Origin: Micromonospora_J zhanjiangensis
GTDB taxonomy: Bacteria > Actinomycetota > Actinomycetes > Mycobacteriales > Micromonosporaceae
Length of the DNA stretch: 64,000 nt
Assembly: GCF_042650605.1 (NCBI RefSeq)
Contig: NZ_JBHSBN010000022.1
Coordinates: 50,026-114,025 of the forward strand
Reading direction: 5' to 3'
Under the pieces are notes generated by a model. The model worked only from the letters and a program-made list of their open reading frames with translations. It was not told where the DNA came from and did no database searches. Both the position numbers and the translations under genes were made by a program. Shown piece by piece: positions 25,012 to 35,653 of the stretch (position 1 is its first letter; each line of letters begins with the position of its first letter).

Positions 25012-26793
25012 TCAGGCGTGCGTGACCACGACCGCCGACTCGGCGGGCAACTGGATGCCGTCCCGCATCACCGTCGCGCCGGGCGTGGTGGCCAGCAGCA
25101 CCCGCCGGACCACCTCGGGCAGGGTGATCCGTTGCGGCCGGGCCGCCAGGTTGGCCGCCACCGTGCAACCGCCCCGGCCGACCACCACGAACTGGTCGCC
25201 GTACCGGACGTCGACCCGGTCCAGCCGGGGGTCGGACAGGTCGGGGTGGCTCTTGCGCAGCGCGATCAACCGGCGGTGGAAGTCCAGCGTCTCCCGGTGG
25301 CCGGGTTGGTCCAGCTCGGTCCAGTCCAGCCGGGACCGGGTGAACGTGGCCGGGTCCTGCGGGTCGGGTACGTCCGCCTCGGCCCAACCGTGCGTGGCGA
25401 ACTCGCGACGCCGGCCGGTGGCCACCGCCGCGGCGAGTTCCGGCTCGGGGTGGCTGGTGAAGAACTGCCACGGGGTACGGGCGCCCCACTCCTGGCCCAT
25501 GAACAGCATCGGGGTGAACGGCGCGGTGAACAGCAGCACCGCGCCGACCCGGAGCAGGCCGGGCGAGAGCGCGTCGGTGATCCGGTCGCCGACCGCGCGG
25601 TTGCCGATCTGGTCGTGGTTCTGCAGGTACGCCACGAACCGGTGACCCGGGACCGTCGAGGTGTCCACCGGCCGGCCGTGGCTGCGGCCACGGAAGCTGG
25701 ACCAGGTGCCGGCGTGGAAGAACGCCCCGGTCAGCACGTCGGACAGGCACTGCAACGAGCCGAAGTCGGCGTAGTAGCCCTGCCGTTCCCCGGTCAGCAG
25801 GGTGTGCAGGGCGTGGTGCGCGTCGTCGTTCCACTGCGCGTGCAGCCCGTACCCGCCGGCGGACCGCTCGGTGATCAGGCGCGGGTCGTTCAGGTCCGAC
25901 TCGGCGATCAGCGACAGCGGGCGGCCGAGGTGGGTGGAGAGGTTCTCCACCTCCATCGCCAGCTCCTCCAGCAGCGGGGTGGCCCGGTGGTCGACCAGGG
26001 CGTGCACCGCGTCCAGCCGCAGGCCGTCGACGTGGTAGTCGCGCAGCCACATCAGCACGCTGTCCAGGATGTAGCGGCGGACCTGGTCCGAGCCCGGCCC
26101 GTCCAGGTTGACCGAGCGGCCCCAGGTGTTGCTGCCCTCGGCCAGGTAGGGCCCGAGCATCGGAGCGTAGGCCCCGGAGGGCCCGAAATGGTTGTAGACG
26201 ACGTCGAGGATCACCCCCAGCCCGCGGGCGTGGGCGGCGTCGACGAACCGCTTGAGCCCGTCCGGGCCGCCGTACGGCTCGTGCGGGGCGTACCAGCAGA
26301 CGCCGTCGTAACCCCAGTTGTGCTCGCCGTTGAAGGCGTTCACCGGCAGCAGTTCGACCAGGTCGACGCCGAGGCCGACCAGGTGGTCGAGGCGCTCGAT
26401 CGCCGAGTCGAAGGTGCCGCCCGGGGTGAAGGTGCCGACGTGCAGTTCGTAGAGCACGCTGCCGGGCAGTTGCCGGCCGGTCCAGCGCTGGTCGGACCAG
26501 GCGAACGCGGACTGGTCGTAGACCCGGCTCAGGCCGTGCACGCCGGCCGGCTGCCAGGCCGACCGGGGGTCCGGCAACGGGCGGTCGGCGTCGTCGAGCA
26601 GGAATCCGTAGTCGGTGCCGGGGCCGGCGTCGGGCACGTCGACCCGCCACCAGCCGTCGTCCGACCGGCGCATCGCCCGGTCCGACCCGACGACCGGGTC
26701 GGGGCTGGTGGTGGTCTCCCGCGTCCCGGTCGAGCCGCCCAGCCGGAGCCGGACCCGGCCCGCGGCGGGCGCCCACACGGAGAATTCGGTCAT
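25012..26793 (-). CDS. treZ: Malto-oligosyltrehalose trehalohydrolase (TreZ)
   Basis: A 593-residue GH13 enzyme that releases free trehalose from maltooligosyl-trehalose. It has an N-terminal beta-sandwich (FSVWAPAAGRVRLRLGG), a catalytic barrel with DVVYNHFGPSGAY, the nucleophile Asp in VDGLRLDAVHA, the acid/base Glu in LIAESDLNDPR and the transition-state Asp in LQNHDQIGNRA. The NHFGPSG motif is diagnostic for TreZ. Its ATG shares an ATGA overlap with the treY stop, so translation is coupled. Last gene of treX-treY-treZ, which turns glycogen-type glucan into trehalose. Confidence 0.95.
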   Translation of the reverse strand: MTEFSVWAPAAGRVRLRLGGSTGTRETTTSPDPVVGSDRAMRRSDDGWWRVDVPDAGPGTDYGFLLDDADRPLPDPRSAWQPAGVHGLSRVYDQSAFAWSDQRWTGRQLPGSVLYELHVGTFTPGGTFDSAIERLDHLVGLGVDLVELLPVNAFNGEHNWGYDGVCWYAPHEPYGGPDGLKRFVDAAHARGLGVILDVVYNHFGPSGAYAPMLGPYLAEGSNTWGRSVNLDGPGSDQVRRYILDSVLMWLRDYHVDGLRLDAVHALVDHRATPLLEELAMEVENLSTHLGRPLSLIAESDLNDPRLITERSAGGYGLHAQWNDDAHHALHTLLTGERQGYYADFGSLQCLSDVLTGAFFHAGTWSSFRGRSHGRPVDTSTVPGHRFVAYLQNHDQIGNRAVGDRITDALSPGLLRVGAVLLFTAPFTPMLFMGQEWGARTPWQFFTSHPEPELAAAVATGRRREFATHGWAEADVPDPQDPATFTRSRLDWTELDQPGHRETLDFHRRLIALRKSHPDLSDPRLDRVDVRYGDQFVVVGRGGCTVAANLAARPQRITLPEVVRRVLLATTPGATVMRDGIQLPAESAVVVTHA

Positions 26794-29087
26794 GGTGTCG
26801 CACCCGTTCCGTCGACGGGGACCAGCAGGGCCACCGGGTAGCGGTCGAGCAACCCGGCCAGCGGGATCCGCGTGCCACCGTAGACCCGGTCGGTGAACGC
26901 ATCGCGTACCCGGTCGGCGCCGGGAAGTGACAGGACGGTGTCGCCCCAGCCGCCCCGCCGGGCCAGGCCGACCGGCAGCCGGGTCGCCACGGTCACCGCA
27001 CCGCCGCGGTCGAACGCCACCACGTGGTCGGCCGCCCGGCCGTCGACCGGCACCGGACGGTAGCCGGTGAACAGCTCCGGCCGGTCCCGCCGCAGCCGCA
27101 GCGCCGTCGCCACCACGAGCAGCTTCGCCGCGCCGTCGGCGTCGACCGCCGGTCGCCAGCCACCGTCCAGCCGGTCCAGCAGCTCCCGCCGTACGGCGAA
27201 GTCGACCGGACGGCGGTTGTCCGGGTCCACCAGCGAGTTCTCCCACAGCTCGGTGCCCTGGTAGACGTCCGGGACGCCGGGCATGGTCAGCTGCACCAGC
27301 TTCTGCCCAAGCGCGTTCGACCAGCCGTACGGGGTGATCACGTCGACGAACTCGATGATCTTCCCGCGCAGCTCCGGGTCGTCGTAGCAGCGGTCCACCA
27401 CGGCGTGCAGCGCGCGTTCGAATCCCTCGTCCGGGTCCGTCCAGCCGGTGGAGTCGCCGGCCTCCCGGGCCGCCTTCTCGACGTACCCGTGCAGCCGGTC
27501 CCGCTCGATCGGCCAGGCCCCGGCGACGGTCTGCCAGAGCAGGTGGGCGAAGGCGGGGTCGGGCAGCGGCGCCACGGCGGACCATTCGCCGACCGTCCGG
27601 GCCCACTCGCGCGGCAGTTCGGACAGGACGGCGAGCCGGGCCCGGACGTCCTCACCGCGCTTGGTGTCGTGGGTGGACAGGGTGGTCATCCCGGTGGGGT
27701 GCCGGGCCTGCCGGGCCGCCGCGGCCCGGTGGAACTCCGCGACCGGCAGGCCGAACCGGCCGGGACCACCGCCCACCTCGTTGAGCGCGACGAACCGGGT
27801 CCACCGGTAGTAGGCGGTGTCCTCGACCCCCTTGGCCATCACCGCGCCGGAGAACTGCGGGAACCGGCGGCCCAGCTCGTCCTCCGGGTCGCGCAGCCGG
27901 CGGGTGAGCCGGTCCAGCACCCCGATCAGCTCGGGTCGGCGCCGGCCGGCCTCGGCCCGGGCCCGGGCCAGGTGCCGCAGCCCGTCCGGCGGGTAGCTGC
28001 GGTAGACCGCGTAGTTCGCCGCCAGCTCGGCCAGCGCCGCGCTCACCTGCTCGCCGTCCTGCTCCGGGACCAGCCGGGTCAGCCGGGCCAGTTCGGCGGC
28101 GAGCAGACTGGTCGCGGCGGCCAGCTTGGTCTGGTGGGTCAGCTCCGGCCAGGACGTCTCCCGACCGGTGAGCCGGGTCTGCAGCGCGGTGAACTCGCCC
28201 TCGGCCGCCGGGTCGACGAACAGTCCGCACACCTGCGCCAGCGCGTCGTACCCGGTGGTCCCGTCCACCGGCCAGGCCGGCAGTTCCTCGCCGGGCTCCA
28301 GGATCTTCTCCACCAGCAGCCACGCGTCCGGCGCGGCCTCGCGCAGCCGGGCCAGGTAGCCGGCGGGGTCGCGCAGCCCGTCCGGGTGATCGACCCGGAT
28401 CCCGTCGACCTCGCCCGCGGCGACCCAGCGCAGTACCTCGGCGTGCGTGGCGTCGAACACCGCCGGGTCCTCGACGCGCAGGCCGGCCAGGTCGGACACG
28501 GCGAAGAAGCGCCGGTAGTTGAGTTCCGCGTCGCCGCGCCGCCAGGAGATCAACTCGTACGGCTGCCGGTCGTGCACGGTCCGCGGGTCGTCGGCGGCGG
28601 TGCCCTCGGCGATCGGGAACCGGTGCTCGTGGTAGCGCAGTTCGCCGTCGACGATCTTCAGGTCGTCCAGCGCGTCCGGGGTGTCGGCGAGCACCGGGAC
28701 GCGGATCCGTCCCCAGGTCCAGTCGATGTCGAACCAGTCGGCGTAGCGGGACTCCCGACCCCGGCGCAGCACGTCCCACCAGGCCGGGTTGGCCGCCGGG
28801 ACGCGGACGCCGGCGTGGTTGGGCACGATGTCGACGACCAGGCCCAGACCGGCGTCCCGCAGCGCCGCGACGAGCCGGAGCCGGGCCGGTTCGCCGCCCA
28901 GTTCCGGGTTGACCGCCCGGTGGTCCACCACGTCGTAGCCGTGCTCGGAACCGGGCGTGGCGGTCAGCAGGGGTGCGCTGTAGAGGTGGCTGACGCCCAA
29001 CGCGGCCAGGTAACCGGTCAGACCGGCGGTGGCGTCCAGGTCGAAGGCGGGACGTACCTGCACCCGGTAGGTGGCGCTGACCGGCAC
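26790..29087 (-). CDS. treY: Malto-oligosyltrehalose synthase (TreY)
   Basis: A 765-residue GH13 intramolecular transglucosylase that converts the reducing end of maltodextrins into an alpha,alpha-1,1 linkage. It starts ATYRVQVRPAFDLDATAGLTGYLAALGVSHLY, the usual N-terminal barrel strand, with DIVPNHAGV, the nucleophile Asp in VDGIRVDHPDGL and LLVEKIL (acid/base Glu), and TTLSTHDTKRGED near residue 470. The length is normal. The start is one base after the treX stop. TreY and TreZ together form the TreYZ route to trehalose, cytoplasmic. Confidence 0.95.
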   Translation of the reverse strand: MPVSATYRVQVRPAFDLDATAGLTGYLAALGVSHLYSAPLLTATPGSEHGYDVVDHRAVNPELGGEPARLRLVAALRDAGLGLVVDIVPNHAGVRVPAANPAWWDVLRRGRESRYADWFDIDWTWGRIRVPVLADTPDALDDLKIVDGELRYHEHRFPIAEGTAADDPRTVHDRQPYELISWRRGDAELNYRRFFAVSDLAGLRVEDPAVFDATHAEVLRWVAAGEVDGIRVDHPDGLRDPAGYLARLREAAPDAWLLVEKILEPGEELPAWPVDGTTGYDALAQVCGLFVDPAAEGEFTALQTRLTGRETSWPELTHQTKLAAATSLLAAELARLTRLVPEQDGEQVSAALAELAANYAVYRSYPPDGLRHLARARAEAGRRRPELIGVLDRLTRRLRDPEDELGRRFPQFSGAVMAKGVEDTAYYRWTRFVALNEVGGGPGRFGLPVAEFHRAAAARQARHPTGMTTLSTHDTKRGEDVRARLAVLSELPREWARTVGEWSAVAPLPDPAFAHLLWQTVAGAWPIERDRLHGYVEKAAREAGDSTGWTDPDEGFERALHAVVDRCYDDPELRGKIIEFVDVITPYGWSNALGQKLVQLTMPGVPDVYQGTELWENSLVDPDNRRPVDFAVRRELLDRLDGGWRPAVDADGAAKLLVVATALRLRRDRPELFTGYRPVPVDGRAADHVVAFDRGGAVTVATRLPVGLARRGGWGDTVLSLPGADRVRDAFTDRVYGGTRIPLAGLLDRYPVALLVPVDGTGATP

Positions 29088-29088
29088 C

Positions 29089-31206
<2,118 letters not shown>

Positions 31207-31366
31207 GTTGCTCCCTCGTCGCTGCCGCGCCGGGCGACCGGCGTGTCGGGGGATGATGCCCCGTCCGTCCGCGTTCCAATCTACCCGCCCGGCGGGTCGT
31301 GTTGATCATGAACGCGGAAAGCCCCGAGGTCGGGACGACACCCGTTCGGGACCGGCGGCTACGACA

Positions 31367-31401
31367 CCGGCCGCCGACCCGCGGGGCGGGTCGGCGGCCG
31401 G
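31367..31401 (-). terminator. Hairpin terminator of gltA
   Basis: A perfect 15-base stem (31367-31381 with 31387-31401) with a CGGGG loop starts 25 bases beyond the gltA stop. There is no U-tract, as is common for actinobacterial terminators. Confidence 0.75.
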
Positions 31402-31426
31402 CGACAGGTGACCGTGGAAACCGGGC

Positions 31427-32710
31427 TCAGCGCTGGTCGAGCGGGGCGTAGTCGCGTTCCGCCGCGCCGGTGTAGAGCTGCCGGGGACGACCGATCTTGT
31501 TCTCCGGGTCGTTGATCATCTCGCGCCACTGGGCGATCCAGCCGGGCAGCCGGCCGAGCGCGAACAGCACCGTGAACATCTTGGTCGGGAAGCCCATGGC
31601 CTTGTAGATCAGGCCGGTGTAGAAGTCCACGTTCGGGTAGAGCTTCCGGGAGACGAAGAAGTCGTCGGCGAGCGCGATCTCCTCCAGCTTCATAGCGATG
31701 TCCAGCAGCGGGTCCGGCTTCTCCATCCGGTTCAGCACGTCCTGGGCGGCCTTCTTGACGATGGCGGCCCGCGGGTCGTAGTTCTTGTAGACCCGGTGGC
31801 CGAAGCCCATCAGCTTGACCCCGGCCTCCTTGTTCTTCACCCGGCGGACGAACGCCTCGACGTCCCCGCCGTCGGCCTGGATCTGCTGCAGCATCTCCAG
31901 CACCGCCTGGTTGGCACCGCCGTGCAGCGGGCCGAACAGCGCGTTGACGCCGGCCGAGACCGAGGCGAACAGGTTGGCCTGGCTGGAGCCGACCAGCCGG
32001 ACGGTGGAGGTCGAGCAGTTCTGCTCGTGATCGGCGTGCAGCACGAACAGCATGTCCAGCACCCGCGCCGTCACCGGGTCGACCTCGTACGGCTCCGCCG
32101 GCACCCCGAAGGTCATCCGGAGGAAGTTGTCGACGTACCCGAGCGAGTTGTCCGGGTAGAGCTTCGCCTGCCCGATCGACTTCTTGTACGCGTACGACGC
32201 GATCGTCGGCACCTTGGCCATCAACCGGACCGTGGACATCTCCACGTGCTCCTGGTCGAACGGGTCCAGGCTGTCCTGGTAGAAGGTGGAGATCGCGCTG
32301 ACCGCGGAGGAGAGCACCGCCATCGGGTGGGCGTCCCGCGGGAAGCCGTCGAAGAACCGGCGCATCTCCTCGTGCAGCAACGAGTGCCGCCGAATCCGGC
32401 TGGAGAACTCCTCCAGCTGCTGCGCGGTCGGCAGCTCGCCGTAGATCAGGAGGTAGGACACCTCCAGGAAGGAGGACTTCTCCGCCAACTGCTCGATCGG
32501 GTAACCGCGGTAACGCAGGATCCCGGCGTCCCCGTCGATGTAGGTGATCTCGGAGGAGCACGAGGCGGTGTTGACGAAGCCGGGGTCGTAGGTGACGTAC
32601 CCGGTCTCCTTCAGAAGATTGCTGGTGCCAATCCCGGACGGCCCCTCGACGGCGGGCTTCACCGGCATCGACAACTGCCCACCGGGGTGGTCAAGCTTGA
32701 CATCCGTCAT
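31427..32710 (-). CDS. gltA: Citrate synthase
   Basis: A 427-residue type II (hexameric-type length) citrate synthase that condenses oxaloacetate and acetyl-CoA in the TCA cycle. Active-site motifs are HADHEQNCSTSTVRLVGSS (His), GPLHGGANQ (His) and MGFGHRVYKNYDPRA, with the catalytic Asp later in PNVDFYTGL. The N terminus (SNLLKETGYVTYDPGFVNTA) contains the extra small domain of Gram-negative-type enzymes. It is monocistronic: 232 bases separate it from the next start and a strong hairpin follows the stop. Confidence 0.96.
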   Translation of the reverse strand: MTDVKLDHPGGQLSMPVKPAVEGPSGIGTSNLLKETGYVTYDPGFVNTASCSSEITYIDGDAGILRYRGYPIEQLAEKSSFLEVSYLLIYGELPTAQQLEEFSSRIRRHSLLHEEMRRFFDGFPRDAHPMAVLSSAVSAISTFYQDSLDPFDQEHVEMSTVRLMAKVPTIASYAYKKSIGQAKLYPDNSLGYVDNFLRMTFGVPAEPYEVDPVTARVLDMLFVLHADHEQNCSTSTVRLVGSSQANLFASVSAGVNALFGPLHGGANQAVLEMLQQIQADGGDVEAFVRRVKNKEAGVKLMGFGHRVYKNYDPRAAIVKKAAQDVLNRMEKPDPLLDIAMKLEEIALADDFFVSRKLYPNVDFYTGLIYKAMGFPTKMFTVLFALGRLPGWIAQWREMINDPENKIGRPRQLYTGAAERDYAPLDQR

Positions 32711-32930
32711 CTGATCCCTCGCTTTGCCGGCAGATCGTCGTTGAAATTGCCTCAGGTTTCACCGTAGTGCGCTGGCGTGCCAGGATGCCCGCTGTGGTGG
32801 CCCGGTGAGGCACGCGTCACCCGCGTCCCGGCTTGCCGGTTGGGAAAAGACTTGTTAACGGTCGTGGTTTCCTCCCGCCCCCGGTCGGACCAGGTCCGAT
32901 TCCTTCAAGACCGGGGCGTACCCCGCCCCG

Positions 32931-32936
32931 TAGCTT
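32931..32936 (+). promoter_or_regulatory. -10 box of a leaderless promoter
   Basis: TAGCTT ends 6 bases before the ATG at 32943. A GGGGCGTACCCC dyad overlaps the spacer (32913-32924). Confidence 0.5.
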
Positions 32937-32942
32937 CGACGC

Positions 32943-33353
32943 ATGGCACCTCGATTCGATCTCGTCGGCATGGTCGTCGCCGACATGGCCCGCACGTTGG
33001 CCTTCTACCGCCGGCTCGGGCTGGACATCCCGGCCGACGCCGATCACCAACCGCACGTGGAGGTGACCCTGCCCGGCGGCCTACGCCTGGCCTGGGACAC
33101 CGAGGACACCATCCGGTCCTTCGACCCCGAATGGCAGCCGGCCCCGGCCAACGCCGGTCGGGTGGCCCTCGCCTTCGACTGCGGCACGCCGGACCAGGTG
33201 GACGCCGTCTACGCCGAGTTGACCGGCGCCGGATACCACGGGCAGCTCCCTCCGTTCGACGCGTTCTGGGGCCAGCGCTACGCGAGCGTGCACGACCCGG
33301 ACGGAACGGGCATCGACCTCTTCGCCCGCCAACCGGGCGCCACCACCGACTGA
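32943..33353 (+). CDS. VOC family (glyoxalase-like) protein
   Basis: A 136-residue VOC domain: FDLVGMVVADMARTLAFYRRLGLDIP in the first half, VALAFDCGTPDQVDAVYAELTGAGY in the second, ending YASVHDPDGTGIDLF. The metal ligands expected at the first His and final Glu are not both clear (the end has GIDLF), so it may be a binding protein rather than an enzyme. It stands alone, divergent from gltA and convergent with an AraC regulator. Confidence 0.83.
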   Translation: MAPRFDLVGMVVADMARTLAFYRRLGLDIPADADHQPHVEVTLPGGLRLAWDTEDTIRSFDPEWQPAPANAGRVALAFDCGTPDQVDAVYAELTGAGYHGQLPPFDAFWGQRYASVHDPDGTGIDLFARQPGATTD

Positions 33354-33439
33354 CGCCCGGCGGGTCGGTCCGGCGCGGCGTCGACCCGGCCGGCCGCGAC
33401 AGCCGGTCGGGCCGGGAGACGACCCCGGCGGCGTCGGGC

Positions 33440-34225
33440 CTACGCCGGGACGGCCGGGCCCGTCGACAGCAGCACCCCCAGCGGTACGCCGGCCAGGTCG
33501 CGGATGTCGCGGGACAGGTGCGGCTGGTCGGCGTACCCGGTGCGGGCGGCCACCTCGGCGGCCGGCAGCCCGGTCCGGGCCAGGGCCAGGGCGCGCCGCA
33601 GCCGCAGGATCCGGGCCAGCGTCTTCGGACCGTACCCGAAGAGGACCTGGCTGCGGCGGTGCAGCTGCCGGGCGCCGACGCCCAGCTCGACGGCGACGGC
33701 GGCGACCGGCCGGCCGGCGCCGAGCCGGCGGGTCAGCAGCGCGGCGGCCGGGTCCGGGCCGCCGGCCTCGCGCAACCGATCGGCGGCCACCGCTTCCAAC
33801 ACCGCCGCGACGGCCGCGGCCTCGGCCGTGACCGTCCCCGGCAGCGGAGTGGCCGCATCCGGCACAGCCGTCCCCGGCGCAGCCGGGGTCGACCCGTCGA
33901 ACGCCCGGGCGGTCAGCTCGCGGGCCAGGCGTTCCGACCAGAGCGCGGCCAGCGGCAGGCGCTGGTCGCGCAGCCGGTCGGCGGGGACGCCGAGCACCGC
34001 CGGGCCGGTGCCGGGCGGCAGGCGCAACCCGACGTACCGCTCGCCGGTCGGCCCGGCGGCGAGCTGCGCGGTGGTGTCCGGGCCGGCGACCAGCAGGCCG
34101 GTCTCGGACGACCAGATCAGGTCGATGCAGCCGTCCGGCAGCACCCGGGTCGGTGCGGCGCCGACCGGCCGGACGCTGTGCCACAGCACGGCGCCGGCGA
34201 TCCGCGACGGCGCCTCCCGGTACAT
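33440..34225 (-). CDS. AraC-type helix-turn-helix regulator
   Basis: About 261 residues. The N-terminal half (WHSVRPVGAAPTRVLPDGCIDLIWSSETGLLVAGPDT) matches the DUF6597-type domain found before AraC HTH units. The C terminus has VAVELGVGARQLHRRSQVLFGYGPKTLARILRLRRAL and ARTGYADQPHLSRDIRDLAGVPLGVLL. ATG 34225 is preferred; an upstream start at 34261 adds 12 Gly/Trp-rich residues with no family match. The target may be the convergent VOC gene, a common pairing, but this is inference. Confidence 0.82.
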   Translation of the reverse strand: MYREAPSRIAGAVLWHSVRPVGAAPTRVLPDGCIDLIWSSETGLLVAGPDTTAQLAAGPTGERYVGLRLPPGTGPAVLGVPADRLRDQRLPLAALWSERLARELTARAFDGSTPAAPGTAVPDAATPLPGTVTAEAAAVAAVLEAVAADRLREAGGPDPAAALLTRRLGAGRPVAAVAVELGVGARQLHRRSQVLFGYGPKTLARILRLRRALALARTGLPAAEVAARTGYADQPHLSRDIRDLAGVPLGVLLSTGPAVPA

Positions 34226-34339
34226 CCCGCCAGCCTGCCAGCCTCCCGCCCAGCGGGACAACCGTGATTCATATCGTTGTCCTGCCTCACCCGCATGGTG
34301 CGGACCCGGCCGGTCGGCCGGGTCCGCGTGCCGCCGGCC

Positions 34340-35650
34340 TCAGGCGGACTCCCGGACCGAGATCTCGACCGGGGCCGGCGGCGCCGGGTGACGTTGGTCG
34401 GGGCGCTGCCGGTCCGGCCGGTGCTCGTCCGGCCGGCGGTGGTGCAGCCAGGCGCGCAGCAGGACGAACCGCAGCACCGTGCCGGCCAGGTTGGCCACCA
34501 CCAGCACCGCCAGCTCCACCACCCGCGGCGGCCCGTTCACCAGCGCGTGCAACGCGGCCAGGGAACCGCTGGTCAGCGCCAGGCCGAGACCGAACACGGT
34601 CAGGCCCTGCAGGTGGTGCCGGACCAGCAGGTCCCGACCGCTGACGCCGAACGTCAGCCGCCGGTTGGCCGCCGTGTTCGCCACCGCCGTGACCAGCAGC
34701 GCCACCAGGTTCGCCCCCTGTGCCCCGAGCGGCGCCCGCAGCAGGGCGAACAGCACCAGGTACGCCAGCGTGCTGGCCACCCCGACCGCGGCGAACCGGA
34801 CCGCCTGCCGGGGCAGCCCGGCCGGCACCGGACCGTCCGGGGTGGACAGCGGCGCGCGGCCGAACTGTCCGCGTACCTCGGTCAGCGGCAGCCGGCCGGT
34901 GGCCAGTCCCCGACCGAGTCGCCAGATGCCGCGCAGGTCGGCCGCGGCGGTGGCGACGAGGTCCACCCGGCTGTCCGGGTCGTCGATCCAGTCCACCGGC
35001 ACCTCGTGGATCCGCATCCCGGCCCGCTGGGCCAGCACCAGCAGCTCGGTGTCGAAGAACCAGCCGGTGTCCCAGACCAGCGGCAGCAACCGCTGGGCGA
35101 CGTCCCGCCGGATCGCCTTGAACCCGCACTGCGCGTCGGAGAACCGGGCGGCCAGGGTGGCCCGCAGCAGCAGGTTGTAGCCCCGCGAGATGATCTCCCG
35201 CTTGGGCCCGCGGACCACCCGGGCCCCCCGCGACAACCGGCTGCCGATGGCCAGATCCGAATGCCCGGAGATCAGCGGCGCCACCAGCGGCAGCAACGCC
35301 GCCAGGTCGGTCGACAGGTCCACGTCCATGTACGCCAGCACCGGTGACTCCGAGTCGGACCAGGCCGTCCGCAACGCCCGGCCGCGCCCCTTCTCGCCCA
35401 ACCGGAGCACCCGTACGCCCGGCAGCTCCTCGGCCAGCGCGGTCGCCACCCGGTACGTCCCGTCGACGCTCGCGTTGTCCGCCACGGTGATCCGGAACGA
35501 GTACGGGAACTGGTCGGTCAGGTACCCGTGCAACCGTCGGACGCACGGCTCCAGGTCGACCTCCTCGTTGTACACCGGCACCACCACGTCCAGCATCGCC
35601 ACCGGGGCGGTACCCGGCCCTCCGGGCGGCACCGCCGCCGAGCCCGGCAC
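34340..35650 (-). CDS. GT2 glycosyltransferase fused to a GtrA membrane domain
   Basis: A 436-residue membrane glycosyltransferase. Residues about 18-260 are a GT-A fold similar to polyprenyl-phosphate hexose synthases (VVVPVYNEEVDLEPCV, DNASVDGTYRV, MDVDLSTD metal site, QCGFKAI). Residues about 285-410 form a four-helix GtrA-like domain that could move the lipid-linked sugar across the membrane. It starts 3 bases after the GT39 gene stop and ends the RR-HK-GT39-GT2 operon. Together the two transferases probably load a sugar on a lipid carrier and transfer it to an extracytoplasmic acceptor, as in Bacillus ykcB/ykcC-like pairs. Confidence 0.88.
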   Translation of the reverse strand: MPGSAAVPPGGPGTAPVAMLDVVVPVYNEEVDLEPCVRRLHGYLTDQFPYSFRITVADNASVDGTYRVATALAEELPGVRVLRLGEKGRGRALRTAWSDSESPVLAYMDVDLSTDLAALLPLVAPLISGHSDLAIGSRLSRGARVVRGPKREIISRGYNLLLRATLAARFSDAQCGFKAIRRDVAQRLLPLVWDTGWFFDTELLVLAQRAGMRIHEVPVDWIDDPDSRVDLVATAAADLRGIWRLGRGLATGRLPLTEVRGQFGRAPLSTPDGPVPAGLPRQAVRFAAVGVASTLAYLVLFALLRAPLGAQGANLVALLVTAVANTAANRRLTFGVSGRDLLVRHHLQGLTVFGLGLALTSGSLAALHALVNGPPRVVELAVLVVANLAGTVLRFVLLRAWLHHRRPDEHRPDRQRPDQRHPAPPAPVEISVRESA

Positions 35651-35653
35651 GCC

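Noticed and set aside
31274..31279. SigB/F-type promoter before treX (GGGTAGATT)
   Set aside because: The GGGTAG is present but no GTTT lies 12-15 bases upstream; kept only as a TAGATT -10 candidate.
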